From Macrocystis pyrifera (Eukaryota > Sar > Phaeophyceae > Laminariales > Laminariaceae), in assembly GCA_031763025.1 (NCBI GenBank), contig JASSKH010000043.1, forward strand, positions 1,322,501 through 1,386,500: 64,000 bases of DNA, written 5' to 3'. The notes beneath the pieces are model-generated. The model had not been told where the DNA came from. It saw only the letters and a program-made list of their open reading frames with translations, and did not search any database. Shown piece after piece: positions 33,859 to 46,195 of the stretch; the stretch's first letter is position 1, and each line of letters opens with the position of its first letter. A program made the position numbers and the translations under genes.

Positions 33859-36187
33859 TTTGATTTTTTTTTTTTTCCAATTTAATTTTCATCTGATTGG
33901 TCGAAAAGTGAATCACCAGGCAGGATTCGAAGGGGCAAATTAACACAAAATCAGTAGAGATTAAAAGTCTTTTTGGACTTTTTTTGGGGTTATTTTCATC
34001 ATTGCAATTTCGATTTTAGAAATTGATCCGCCTTGATGTAGCATGTTCACGGTGGGTCAACACCCCTGCTGGAGTCTGGGGTGATTCGTCGCGGCTTCGT
34101 TGACCACGGTCGTGGCGATACAATGCGAACCTCTACGACAGGCGATCGGAGCAATAGCCCCGCCCACGGCCACATACCATAGCACATCGTACCCCGGCGG
34201 TGGCTCCTCAAAAGAGACCATGGTGGCCGCAAGCCCATTTTTTAGGTCTGCTCGATCGGCCCACCATCACGAAAACCGAGCAAATGAGGAAACAAAACAA
34301 AGGACACGCTCGCTACCTCGATAGCTTCATCACCTCTGCTGTTCCGCACGTGGCGCTTGAGGGCTCCCTTCGCCCAGCCAAGACACCCTGAGAGTGAAAG
34401 CTTCCTATTCTGCGCCACCAAAAAGAAAGAGGCTGGCGGCGGCGCGCACGCGACAACGCAAACCTTCGGTCTCGTCTGCGCTCGTCGCTAATTGTCGGCT
34501 GGGTGTTGTGCGACGCGGTGCGTTATTCCAGGTTGTTTATAATTCATTTTTGTTTGACAATGAATGCGCCGTCTCCCGATAGGATACCAACAAGTTTTGT
34601 TTCGAAATCAAATTAAAATTAATTGAAAATGAAATTTCTTTTCGAAAGAACGAACCCCGTTACTACTGCCCCTAACCGCTTAATCGATCCAGAGCCATCG
34701 TGGCTGGGAACTCGCAACATGGTCGGCAGCTGTGGTATGTTTAGTGCGAGTACTATGACTGAAATATGTCCCCCATTTGCTATAAAGCAATCGTGTCGTA
34801 GCTATGCCATCCGTACTTAATCGGCGCTGGGATAACGTTCGTTGCAACTATGCCGGGATAACAGATGCCTTCAGCTGCCCCAAACTGCCGCCTTGGCAGC
34901 GTGTACTCGCACGGTCGTAATTGTTATCGTCTGCTGTTTTGAACGGTCTCACCACGAATATCTTTTCGCAAGGGCGCCCGCGATGGTGTTCGCCGCAGGT
35001 GGATCTTGTTGCCTTTACAGCCAAACCGTCATCCAAACTCAATGCCGCCAATAAATGCAACGGGAACAATCGTTTAATGCCACCCGAACCAAAGAGGCGG
35101 AGGGCGGATTATTTCGTCGTAGTTTTACGCGAAAATAGAAGTACCGCTTCTTAGAGGATGGTAGTACCGTATGTGCTGCGAATTGTGTATTCCTCTTTAG
35201 GTCTGCATCTAGATAAATTGTGTTTAGGGGTGTGGTTGAGAAGCATTTCGTTCTCTTCCGCCCTCCATTGTCGGGGCACACGACACCAACGCCAGCCCCT
35301 CCCGGTTATGTGCACGCAAACATACTGCAGTAGTCATGACGTGCTGTACCACTCTGGAACTATCGTATAATTATCGCTAGAACCTCGCCCAGGAGGATAT
35401 TTACGAGTGCCATCAAAATGTGTCCGTCGAATGTGTTGGTCACAAGCGAAACGAGCAAGGAAGAAACGAATCAAACGTACTGGATACGTATAACAAAACA
35501 TGCAACAACTACATGAGACGAGTACACCGATCACATCCACCCCCACCAGGTAGGTTTGAGCGACTTGCTGCCGATCACCCCCCGCCCCAACGGCCACCGC
35601 TGAACCGCCCGCCTGTGTGAGCGGTCGCCCCTAGCCATCCGTCGCCTGGGTGTCCATCGGTGCAGTTCTCGACAACATATAGAGCAAACAAACAAGGTCC
35701 TCTACAGTACTAGAGTACAGCAGTAGTAACGTACTTTTCAGGTACCCAATAGCATTGAATCGGAGAACACGCATGCTGCCGTAGAAGGGATCGCACAACG
35801 GTCAACACACGAGAGAGAGAGTACAACACCAGATGTAGGTCAGAGAGCTTAGCCCATCCAAGACACTGGGGGACTCGGCCTCGACGGCGGCTGCCTCGCC
35901 GCATAGTATTGTGTGGGGGGGGGGGCGATTCTCTCTGCTTACGCCGATTCGATAACGATAAACCGGCTCTGTGAAAAATGCTTGAGACGTTCTACGATAG
36001 AGGTTCACCCTGAATTTTCGGATGCTCCTCACTTAAGGAGCTCCACACCTCACCCAAACACGGACTTCAGCAAAAATCAAGCTGCATGCCGATGAATATC
36101 CCCATGATGCAAATGTATACAAACACGTCATGTTTCGAATCGAGATTGTCATTCCGCCGATTTTGAGTAAAGGAACCCCGTCATTCA

Positions 36188-36195
36188 GAAAATAC
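36188..36195. repeat. 8-bp target-site duplication, left (GAAAATAC)
   Basis: Directly abuts the left terminus CAAGGGTG; the identical 8-mer is at 37385-37392. Confidence 0.9.
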
Positions 36196-36208
36196 CAAGG
36201 GTGTGTTC

Positions 36209-36597
36209 GGTACGGTACTACCGAGGCCTACCGGCGGTAAAATACCGCCGGTATACCTGTACCGAGAGGATTCGGTACGTTCGGTCTGGAGTTCTATACC
36301 GTACCGACAATTTCGGTACGTTCGGTCTGGAGTTCTATACCCTACCGAACATTTCGGTACGTTCGGCACGATGTCCGTACCCTTACCGGCGGTATCGGTA
36401 TGATACACCGTACCGATACCGAGAAGCTCGGTATGTTCGGTACGATGCCCATACCGGTACCGAGAATTTCGGTACGTTCGGTACCATGTCCATACCCTTA
36501 CCGAGAACCTCGGTACGTTCGGTACCATGTCCATATCGTACCGGCGGTATCGGTATGACACAACGTACCGATACCGAGCTTATACCCTACCGAGAGT
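36209..36597. repeat. Subterminal GGTAC-rich block, left
   Basis: Consists of ~50-bp units built on ACCGA...TCGGTACGTTCGGTA, each partly palindromic. A long part (from TTCTATACCCTACCGAA to CATACCCTTACCGAGAA) is nearly identical, in the same orientation, to the right block at 37019-37378. Such arrays are typical transposase-binding regions of hAT elements. Confidence 0.8.
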
Positions 36598-37018
36598 ACC
36601 GATCCCGGGCTAATCGGGAAGTTAGGCTCGGGACAACCCGTGCCGGTACAGTACCGCCACACACATAGCACGCAGCAGCACAGCAGCACAGCAGCGTACC
36701 CTGCCTCATCGGTACAGCGGCCCTCATGAGCACCACACAACACCCCCCCCAGCAACAACGACAATGATGACCCCGCCGCTGGCGACCAAAGCTCATCATC
36801 GCCAGCGCCGGCGCCAGCTCCTCCGGAAGGCAGACGTTGTCGAGGCAGAGGTCGTAGACGTTCAGGCAAGACAAATAATACCCGGTGTGGTAAGGCGCCC
36901 ATCGAACTCTGGAAATGAATGTGATGACAAAACAAAAAAAAAAAAAAAACTGTCGCAGACACACACATTCTTGATGGGCAATACCATGGTACTGCTGTGG
37001 AGCGACGCTCGGTTTGAC

Positions 37019-37378
37019 AAATACCGCTGGTATCTGCGGTACGGTACCGGTATGGAGGTCTATACCGTACCGAGAATTTCGGTACGTTCGGTATGGAGTT
37101 CTAAATCGTACCGAGAATTTCGGTACGTTCGGTCTGGAGTTCTATACCCTACCGAAAACTTCGGTACGTTCGGCACGATGTCCGTACCCTTACCGGCGGT
37201 ATCGGTATGATACACCGTACCGATACCGAGAAGCTCGGTATGTTCGGTACGATGCCCATACCGGTACCGAGAATTTCGGTACGTTCGGTACCATGTCCAT
37301 ACCCTTACCGAGAATTTCGGTACGTTCGGTACCATGTCCATACCGGTACCGAGCGTACCCGTACCGTACCGAAACACA
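37019..37378. repeat. Subterminal GGTAC-rich block, right
   Basis: Direct repeat of the left block. The two blocks differ mainly at their outer edges, suggesting duplication or gene conversion within the element. Confidence 0.8.
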
Positions 37379-37384
37379 CCCTTG

Positions 37385-37392
37385 GAAAATAC
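37385..37392. repeat. 8-bp target-site duplication, right (GAAAATAC)
   Basis: Exact match to 36188-36195, immediately following the right terminus ...CACACCCTTG. Confidence 0.9.
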
Positions 37393-38433
37393 TTAGCGGA
37401 AAATGCTACCTCCATGTTAGAACTGATGGTGCTGATGTTACATGTCACTCCGCCTACCGCGGGCAACGCGGGATCTCTGATAACGGCGGACAGCCAAGCT
37501 ACAGATCGAGCGTAATATCCTTTACTCCTGAGCAATCGTTGAAACAACTAGACTCCAATGGCGTGCCTTTTCCACTTTGCCGGTACTGTGACAAAAATCA
37601 GGTTACATTTCCATGCACATTGTGTGGCGGAATGCGCCGAGTTTTGTTCACCTGAACCACGGGGCGATCCGACGTTGTGGGAGGTTGACGAATATTTCCT
37701 GTGCAGAACAGTCTCATAGCGGAGAACAACAATTCATGGATTCACGGTACAAGTGGTCGATGTGAGATGGTCGTTCACATAGTGCACAATCGTGCTTTTG
37801 CGTGAGGAATACGTCCGCACTCATGCAGAACGGAGAGATGGCAACGGGCTAATAGTGTCTGAATCGAAATTCCGCGATATATGATGGAAATACCTGATCG
37901 CCGACAGAACGCATTCAAAGGTCGCCGACAGTGCCTGCTTGGCTACACAGCGTACGCCACGTACTGGGACAACTGCCACACGGTACGCAACGCAATGACT
38001 ATAGTGTTTCTTCTAAGACATTTGCAGCTTTATCGTCACGTAGGAAACACAATCAAGACGGAGGGCGTAAGCTGTAGGCCGTTGTATATCGCCGTACTTG
38101 AATATAAAGGTTCCTCCGAAACGGGTCGTTCTGGGGGATTTCGTCGCCCACGTTCGTCGTGGGCATGGGGGCCTGTGCTGCAGAGACGGCACGATGACCC
38201 CGGCGAATTGCGCGCCCTTTTCATGCGTGAACGTCCAGGCATGGGGGGCGGTAACCAAACACTGTCGGAGTGAGTAATCGACCAAGTTCAGGGATAAAAT
38301 CTTCAAATTTGTATCATTTATTCGCCCCTAGGTGGCGGTTGAAAAACGAAACGACACGGGGTAATTTCAAACGAGACACCCCCGCGAACCCGACACATAC
38401 GTTTTCGAAATACGCGTGCATCCGTGGGGGTTC

Positions 38434-38542
38434 TATTACGGGGAAACATGATAAACAGGACCAAATATCGTAAGTAAAAATAGGTATATATATAGGTTTT
38501 TATGTATACCATAGGTCTTATCAACTATGGACCCCCGTAATA
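38434..38542. mobile_element. TA-flanked MITE, copy c
   Basis: 109 bp, TA at both ends. The left terminus is damaged (TTACGGGGAAACATGATAAAC) and the right intact (CTATGGACCCCCGTAA). Its middle runs in the opposite orientation to copies b and d. Its last ~14 bp form the start of the tandem unit at 38529. Confidence 0.8.
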
Positions 38543-38925
38543 ATCAGTAGTTTGTAGGTTCTTCGCTCAGAGATCTATCTCCATTTACCGGTAGTAGAAA
38601 ACGCTGACGATAGTGAAAATGTGTTCGGTTCACCCGAACGACAACCGTTCAGCCTAGATAGCAACGGTCAATGTTGTGAAACACCAACGGGGTTCGACCA
38701 AATCTCGGTGTCCCATGGATTAGGTGTGGACCCCCGTAATAATCAGTAGTTTGTAGGTTCTTCGCTCAGAGATCTATCTCCATTTACCGGTAGTAGAAAA
38801 CGCTGACGATAGTGAAAATGAGTTCGGTTCACCTGAACGACCACCGTTCAGCCTAGATAGCAATGGTCAATGTTGTGAAACACCAACGGGGTTCGACCAA
38901 ATCTCGGTGTCCCATGGATTAGGTG
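38529..38925. repeat. 199-bp tandem duplication starting in a MITE end
   Basis: Two head-to-tail units, 38529-38727 and 38728-38925, both begin GGACCCCCGTAATAATCAGT and end near CCCATGGATTAGGTG. I count about five differences, so the duplication is fairly recent. The unit includes the right terminus of MITE copy c, so the MITE end was duplicated with its flank. Confidence 0.9.
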
Positions 38926-40302
38926 CTCAGAAAAACAAATGCAGTATTTTGTCCAACCCCCTGCCCCCCAATCGAAGCCACGACCCAGTGTGGTGAAACC
39001 ACAAATAATTTTATTCGGATGTCCTCGTTCCATACATAAGAAAAGTGCCCCTAAAAACGAACCAAATATTTTCGTCCAAAAACGTGCTACCCCTACCGCA
39101 GCCACTCGTCACTTTTTAACGAAGCGTTAAAAAAGTTTCGCCAATCTAGATCCGACAAACGTCGCTTCAGCCTATTCCGCGACGACAATGGCAATAGCAA
39201 CATCGCCGTGTCCTGTACGAACCCCTCTAGTTCTGCTTCAGTGCAGAACTCAGACGTAAGATGCCACACCCCACCAAACTCAAACGCATGAAACATTTCG
39301 AGTCTACATGCATGTCATGTGTGAAGTGGTTGAATTGTTGCGGGAACAATGTGTAATATGTACGGTACCCACGGGGCCGCACTGTGTGGATGCGTCCTAC
39401 ACTCGAGAGAATACAGGACCTTTCGGGCTAGAAGCATCGCACTATATATTGGGGTGAGAAGGTCTTGACTCAAATTACTTGCGATGGGTAAGGCCCTTCA
39501 AGTGGATAACCATGGATTTGTATGGCACATTTACTACAACCGTATCATTTTTCTTTTGTTAGCTACTATTGTCCCCAGGGGTGGCGAGTAATAACTTGGC
39601 TTCGTTAGGCAAACAAACGTTCCTGGAAGGTAGCGAGGAAAAGCTTTGGCTTGGTTCAGCCAGCAAAGTTTCCGCGAAGTTAAGTTTTCCGGTGAAGCGT
39701 ATGAAGGACGTCATGCAGAGAATGGGGCACTAACCGCACTGCGCTGTTCCTCGCTAATCGTCGAAACATCCGACGGGCCTCCTTAGCGTGATAGGTATAC
39801 CCTCAAAACCGGCTGAAGAGCACTTGCTCATCACCATGATGCGTTGTTTTTTACAACATCAAGCTATGAATCTATTCATGCACACAATGCCCTAGCACTA
39901 AAAAACAAATTTCTTTAAGGAACAATGTGAGCGCCCCAGAAGGAGCGAAACCAACAGCATCACGAAATCATTCACCAGAAACCATATGGGTACGAGTAAG
40001 TAGTATGGCGTTCAGCGAATCATGAGTAAGACAACTACTGCCTTTACGGTCAATCGGCTTTGAAACCCCCGCCCACCAACATTGTACACTATGAATTCAG
40101 AGCAGACCTAACAAGGGTGCTATGATCAAGAGAACTATCAACCATTACGAGGATCCTCTCTGAAAGAAGCTCCATGCTACTATTAGTATCACGATGGTAG
40201 TATTGGCAGGCAGCGGCCCAAACAACGGATGAAACATAACATCAAAATAAAAAAATACAAACGCCTAGGTAGGAAAAACGAAAAGATATACATACATATA
40301 TA

Positions 40303-40594
40303 TTACTTTTATTTTCCAGCCTAACTCGCAGGAGAATTTAGGCTCACCGATCTTCTGAACAAGCCGTGGTCACAGGTGTCGTCCCCCCCGGTACGTGCCT
40401 TCAGTTTTTATCGCGCATAGGGTTCAGCACTCGCAGTGCTAGTCGATTTTCATCGAAGGTACAGGTAGCTCACGCTTTCGCGCTTTCCGCCAATCAATAT
40501 TTTTCAAGAAAAATGTCCCTACAAGCATTCACTCGGTGAGACTTGATCTCATCAGATTGATTTCGGTAGGCTCGCCGACCACCTACCAAGCCAC
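40303..40594 (-). mobile_element. tRNA-derived SINE, copy 2
   Basis: Same layout as copy 1 on the minus strand. The head ends with GTGGCTTGGTAGGTGGTCGG (box A); box B is mutated (GAGATCAAGTCTC). The body shares TCGCGCATAGGGTTCAGCA (plus-strand reading) and ends AGTTAGGCTGGAAAATAAAAG. It contains the CAGGTGTCGTCCC block also found in copy 3 but lost from copy 1. Confidence 0.75.
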
Positions 40595-40639
40595 AGCACA
40601 GCATTTATCGGATTTCAACAGCATGACGTAAGTGTCCCC

Positions 40640-40697
40640 TGTTCAAGGACCCCGTCATTCGGAAGTATCTAGGATATAACGTGCTACTTCTATCTTA
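40640..40697 (+). mobile_element. Terminal fragment of the CGTTCTACGATAG element family
   Basis: Reads CCCCGTCATTCGGAAGTAT and GTGCTACTTCTATCTTAGCAC, matching the right end of copies 2 and 3 with mutations. The left part is missing. Confidence 0.5.
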
Positions 40698-41862
40698 GCA
40701 CCAAGCGTCCTAACCCGGTGGGCTTGTTTGTTCGGATTGGACCTGATGTCTCTGCATCCACGAACGAAGGCGTTTGGGCCGGGCAGCGCGGGTGCTGCAT
40801 CTACCGCTACGACGCGACCAACACAATCGCGATGGGGTCTTCTGTCCACCGTTGTCAACTCTGCCTGCATCCGCGTCCTTGAGGAACGTGATGACACCGC
40901 TGTTTCTAATCGCGCCTCCTCCCTGTCCAACAAAGTTTCATGCTGTTTGGTCGAACAGAAAACGGGGTGGGGGAGAGCGTGGTGAAACTTCGGGCGAGTG
41001 TCAACAATTGTGAGGGTTCTTAATAACATGCATTATAGTATAGTCCTTTCAACCTTCAACAATCTCAACTGATCGCGATCAACTTCCGCGAACATAGTTT
41101 CAAGCTGGCTTGATATCTGCTGTGCGTGGTCTTGTAAGCGCTGAGATGTGGTGAGCTCCTTCATGTGGGTCACATATGTGCCTTCCTTGAGAACTGTTTA
41201 CTCGCTGCAGCAGACAGGTAGAGTGGGGAAAACCTCGTGGGAGGCAGTACACACAGGTTGCCCAGAGATAGATTATCTATTGCGCGTTGATGTTTCATAT
41301 ATTTCCTTTTGTCCAGTTCGTGCCTCTTTCCTTTACTCACACGTTTCGCATGCCGGCCGGGTCCTCCCAGGTTATGCCACCGCCAATTCCAGAGGATTAC
41401 AAACCTAAGGAGGAGGACATTATGATTACTAGTTGAGACACATTTCCGGCGCTAGCACCAGACCCATGCCCTAAGTCATCAACACGGCCTTGAAGTGACC
41501 CTCGGAGTTTGTTACGGCCACCCTATGACACCAGTCCTTTGTCACCCGAGTCGACATGGCGTTCGTTATCGGAAATGGGGCAGAAATCTGGGGCAACATG
41601 CTTTTACCTGCTTGAGAATCGGAACATGTTTGTTTTTCTCATGGGTACGTTTTCAAAAGAGTGTAACGGTACTACGCGGTGCACCATGTTAGTGACTACT
41701 GCTGGGGCTTCCTCCAAGAGTGCTGAATAACAAACAAACGCTTAGATATATTGAAAGTTTTGCGTACGCACATACCGTTGCGCAACCCCACGCCTTAGGT
41801 GTGAAATGAAAACGAGCATATGAACACGGTATCTGATATTTTCTTCGACGTGAAGCCGCATT

Positions 41863-41911
41863 GATCCGTCCCGGATCGTTGGCCAAAATGTGCTATCTTC
41901 ATCGTAGCACG
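41863..41911 (+). mobile_element. Terminal fragment of the CGTTCTACGATAG element family
   Basis: AATGTGCTATCTTCATCGTAGCACG resembles the right terminus (ATGTGC.ACCTCTATCGTAGAACG). Only the end is present. Confidence 0.4.
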
Positions 41912-43128
41912 TTCCTCGAGTATGCAACCCCCAAACAAAGGGTCAAAACCAATACACGACACCTATGGTTGGCGGATACAGTCAAGCTGGGCATCGTTGC
42001 AAGAGGAGACGATGTTGTGCCTACGCAAAATCTTCCCCCACAGGTTTGGCGACCTACTCTTCAATTTTGCAAACGTTTGCCGTTTGTAATGTGCGAAATC
42101 TATTGCACTAGAGCGGAGTTTGATCTGGTGAAGCGGACGACGTGTTCGCGACTTTTGCGTCGGGTTTCGGAAAGGTCTGGTCCAAAGTGCTGGCTGGACA
42201 GGCGAGGGGGTTAGTGGTGATTATTTTTTTGTTCCCGCGACCGTACTAAGCACGCTCGATATTTTCGGTGAGGGTCACCAGCACCAATATAGGATCTGAG
42301 GCTACTCACATATGGAAGCATGTATCGGCCGCAAATCACGCACAACCCTGACCTTAGTCGAACCGAAAAATGGAAACACGGTACAATGTGGGGCGCCTCA
42401 GGTGTAACAGCGAACAACCAAGAATAATCAGTGAGAACTAAACAATGGTGTTCCAACGATACGATGGCCGAAGTATTCTTCAGGTGAGGGAGCCTAGTGA
42501 GTCGCTGAATGTTTAACCTACAAATGCCACGTCGGTTTTGCGGCGACGGGCCCTACGGTAAGCGTTGGGGGTGGAGGCGTGGGGCAATTTTCCGTATTAC
42601 TTCTCTTGAGCCTCTTCATCCGGACGACGTCTCGCCTCTCTGGCACGTCGCTGAAAGTAGGGCCTTCGAGAAAACCGTGTTAACCCTTGCGTACCCAAAC
42701 ACTCCCATGGCTCTACACGCCGCGAAATGCATGACTGCGTAGGCCTGAAACGCACAGAGACTGAACCTCGGTCGAGTGGATCTACGGACGATTGAAACCT
42801 AGGACCCACGAGTGCCTCCGTTTCTCTAGCACCTGACCGGGGTAGGACGGGCGAGAATACTACGGTGAGTAAAACTCCTCCGTGCTTTAGTAGGCTCCTC
42901 GTTACCTTGGAGTTCCCTGTCTCTGATTGAAATAGGGCAATAATATATACAAGGTATCACTTGTCTCATGTCCCATTCCAAGTGTACAATTGCGATGCGT
43001 TAAGAAACGCATACTGGCATACGAAAGGTAAAGCCGTGCGGTAGTTTGTAGCATCCGCACCAGGAACCCCCCCCGACTGTCAGGAAGAATTACTGTGTCT
43101 GAACGAATACTACTGTTGTTGTGCACCT

Positions 43129-43189
<61 letters not shown>
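43129..43189. repeat. Homopolymer of 61 G
   Basis: An unbroken G run preceded by GTGCACCT and followed by AGAACCGG. It would form G-quadruplexes. Sequencing or assembly error in length is likely, and no gene is tied to it. Confidence 0.9.
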
Positions 43190-43190
<1 letters not shown>

Positions 43191-46086
43191 GAACCGGTAA
43201 TGTTCTGTATCGGCTTAGCGCTCATACCCCACACATATCGGGCTCGAAATCGATCCCATAATGATCTAGGCATTATTCCAACAATGAGTACAGACTCCGG
43301 ATCACGTCCACCGGAACACTGTGCAAAGTACACTTTGGAAAACCGCTCGTTGATGAGTGACATTTTGCTTGATAAGTATGATACCTACCGTACCGCATCT
43401 CCGTGGCACATTTAGTTTATCGTGATTCAAACGCCGTGTCAACTACAATCGAGTCCGTGCCCGTAGGAAGGAACCTCCAGAGCATGGTCGATGGCCTCAC
43501 GACGTGACCACTCACCTGGCCGCCGATGAAATAGAAGAACGCGAGCTCACACATAGTGTTATTCCCCTAGATGCAGATTGCTCAACCCAGGTAGACCTCG
43601 TCGACCTGCTTGGCCAATCGTCAAACGTTTTGCCCCAAGCACTAGATTTACAATGCGTTTCGAAGGGGATACTGCGTTTGTCGAGCGGTGTATTCGTTGT
43701 ATCGGTTGCTACTCCTCCGCCAAGCCCCCATATCAAGGGGGTGTACGTACAAGGTTTTTTTCCGTTAGGTCCTCCAAAGCCACGCTTTTCCTTAGCGAGA
43801 ACGAATCATGCCTTAACGGTCGCTGTGTCCAGGCATTTCGACGATATACGATCGACAAATATCCGCACATCGACTGCTCAATCCCAGACGCGGCTGAAGG
43901 CGTGCCCATCAGGTAGAGATGAACTCTCTCCGTGTACAATTTCGAGGATCGATCACGCTTCTACGACTCACGTTGACGGAAACAACCAATGACCGTATCG
44001 ACACAACCCTTCTGCGATTGACATGATGACTACGTAGATGTAGTGAAGGAAGGTTATCGCAGCGCGGTGCTGTCCTATTTACCGCGCAGTTGTGTTGCTG
44101 TTGCGTGTGTTCCCTTCAAGAGCGTACGTTCGAGTAGAATATGTCACTTTTGAGCTAAAAACATTCTAATTGTCGCAAATGAAGAGATTGCGTCCTCCTA
44201 GTGAAGAGTTTGTCAAGATTATAACTTTTCGCCTTATATATAGAGAGGACACGTTTCGCTCATGAAAACGTGTTCTTCATGCTGTTTGCGGGATACGCGC
44301 AATTCCGAGAGAATAGTAGCGGTGAAGTGATCGCTGGCCTATTCCGGCAGTACCCTCTTGAGGGCGTGCCTACGTGAGCGCCGAGCTGTACAAGTGTAAG
44401 AGCGTCAGGCCGCACCAGTGCGCCCTATTCTCCGTCCAGACCCAACGTTTACACCGAACTGCGGGCTGAGCAACCTTGCGCCGCTTGGCTTGTTGTAATA
44501 GACGCTTCAACCGTCTTGGTGCCGATTTGTTCCCCAGCTTCAGTTTCCAAGAGAACTGTCGACAATTTAGTGTTGCGGTAGTGGGGTCCAACAATTTTTG
44601 CCGGATAATGGCCAGGGACATCAACAAAAAACTGGGTTAACCATTCGATTGCTTGCATTATGGGCGCAGCCTAGGGACGAAACCCCACGGAAATGCACAC
44701 CGCGAAACAAAACCAGCATATCATATCCTGAACATTCATCTCCGTGGTCGATATATTTCCACGTCTCGTCTTCCACGTCTCGTCTTCGATCGTGGCGGAT
44801 GTTATGTTGCCTCACCACAAGCCAGGCACCTGTCTGCTTGTATTTCTTCTCGGTGAAGCTTGAATGTTGGGATTGTTCGTCGCCTCTCTACTGTTTGATT
44901 GGATCCGTATGTGCGTTGCGGTGCGGACTGAAAGTTGTATTTTGTTAGATTCTGGCTCGTTTTTGTGTGTTGATGACCAGTCGCAGGCCGTTGCTGTTGC
45001 GGCCGCGAAAGACTCTTGAGTTTGCTGTAGGCGAAGAACTAGTCTGCCGTGCCTGGTGGATAATTTCTCTGAGGTGCCGACTGGATAAAACCAACACAGC
45101 CACTGCCCATGTATACGCACACCATCCTGGCGGAGAGTGTCTGTCAGCTAGAAGTACTGACTTGATCTTGGTAGATAGTTTCTAGTTCATACCGAGGCGA
45201 TAATTTTGATGATATGGTTCCGGCGTTTGAGGCCGGGGGGCACCCTTGAAACAAATCCAAGCCATGGTTGAAAATATGACGACCCCAAGTCAAACACCTG
45301 CCGGTCCGTCTGAACCTTGTTATTCTGTACGCGGCCGGCTCTTATTGTTGATGGAACCGCCTGTCGGGCTGTCTGTCGGTGTATGTTTGCACTGTAAGAA
45401 GGCGTCAAAAGGTTAATTAGACTTTCATCTTAGGCGAAGTGGCGGTCATGCCGCACGCGACTAAATTCGGATGGTCGTACTGGCTATTGTCTGATTGCCC
45501 GAGGGCGTCACCAGCGAAACGTTTGTATACCGCTTTCGCCGTGGATGCAATACGCGCTCGGATCATCACATAATTATCGAAACCGTTTTAACTACTGTAG
45601 GCTCCTCAGCAGTCTGGGGGAAAATGTTTAAAACAGTGGTGACGGAGAACGAGTTCGGTCACGACCGCAGTAACACGAAAACTCGACAGCGTGGGTATTT
45701 AGTACGTCGGTTTGGCGGCGACCTTAAGCCAGCCCGTCATAAGTGGTACTACCCGTTACATTCACCCGTACCACAACTTGCTGGTGATTCGGTTCGGTAT
45801 GAGTGGTTAGCCAGCATACAGAAAGAGCTAGAATCATGCGGAACAAAATAGGCTGCGGGATGATTTAAGATTTACGACTGTGTTCAACCGAAAAGTCTTC
45901 AGGAAAGGCCGGCACTGCCCTACGTCCACACTAGTAGTACAACACATACATTACGCGGTTTGCTGCAGTGACGGGGTATATACCATAAACATTGGCATTT
46001 GATAAATCATTGCCATCAGTTGTATCAGGCATGAACTTCAAAAATCGGGTAATTGACTGAGTGGAACCGCAATCTACGAGTTTTGC

Positions 46087-46195
46087 TATTACGGGGGTAC
46101 ATAGTTAACAGGACCTATGGTAAACATTAAAACCTATATATTTACCTATTTTTACTAACAAAATTTGGTCCCGTTAACTATGGATCCCCGTAATA
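46087..46195. mobile_element. TA-flanked MITE, copy d
   Basis: 109 bp with TA at each end. Left TTACGGGGGTACATAG, right CTATGGATCCCCGTAA. Close to copy b throughout. Confidence 0.85.

Larger units (their letters stand above)
36196..37384. mobile_element. Non-autonomous hAT-type DNA transposon, 1,189 bp
   Basis: Terminal inverted repeats read CAAGGGTGTGTTCGG at the left and the complement of CAAGGGTGTGTTTCGG at the right, both continuing TACGGTAC. The first five bases fit the hAT terminal rule YARNG, and the 8-bp duplication GAAAATAC is the hAT length. Two subterminal blocks (about 36209-36597 and 37019-37378) consist of GGTAC/CGGTA-rich units such as ACCGAGAATTTCGGTACG. The ~420-bp centre has A(GCAGCAC)-type repeats, a C-run, and an A-run at 36936-36950, but no transposase. 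It must depend on an enzyme encoded elsewhere. Confidence 0.85.
35987..37423 (+). mobile_element. TIR element copy 3, split by a nested hAT-type element
   Basis: The left part (35987-36195) begins ACGTTCTACGATAGAGGTTCACC and aligns with copy 2 through CCCGTCATTCAGAAAATAC. The alignment then breaks, and resumes after 37384 with GAAAATAC, CTACCTCCATGTTAGAAC, the decayed right terminus. Removing 36196-37384 and one duplicate restores a roughly 250-bp element, so the hAT-type element inserted into this MITE. Confidence 0.8.

Noticed and set aside
36201..37655. Long open frames on both strands with repeated RYGTGTEHTE-like or YRTVRSV-like peptides
   Set aside because: They are translations of the GGTAC-rich subterminal arrays of the hAT-type element.
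43095..43415. Open frame with polyglycine
   Set aside because: It exists only because the 61-G run has no stops.
43504..43992. 162-codon plus-strand frame
   Set aside because: No recognisable domain or consistent composition; treated as chance.
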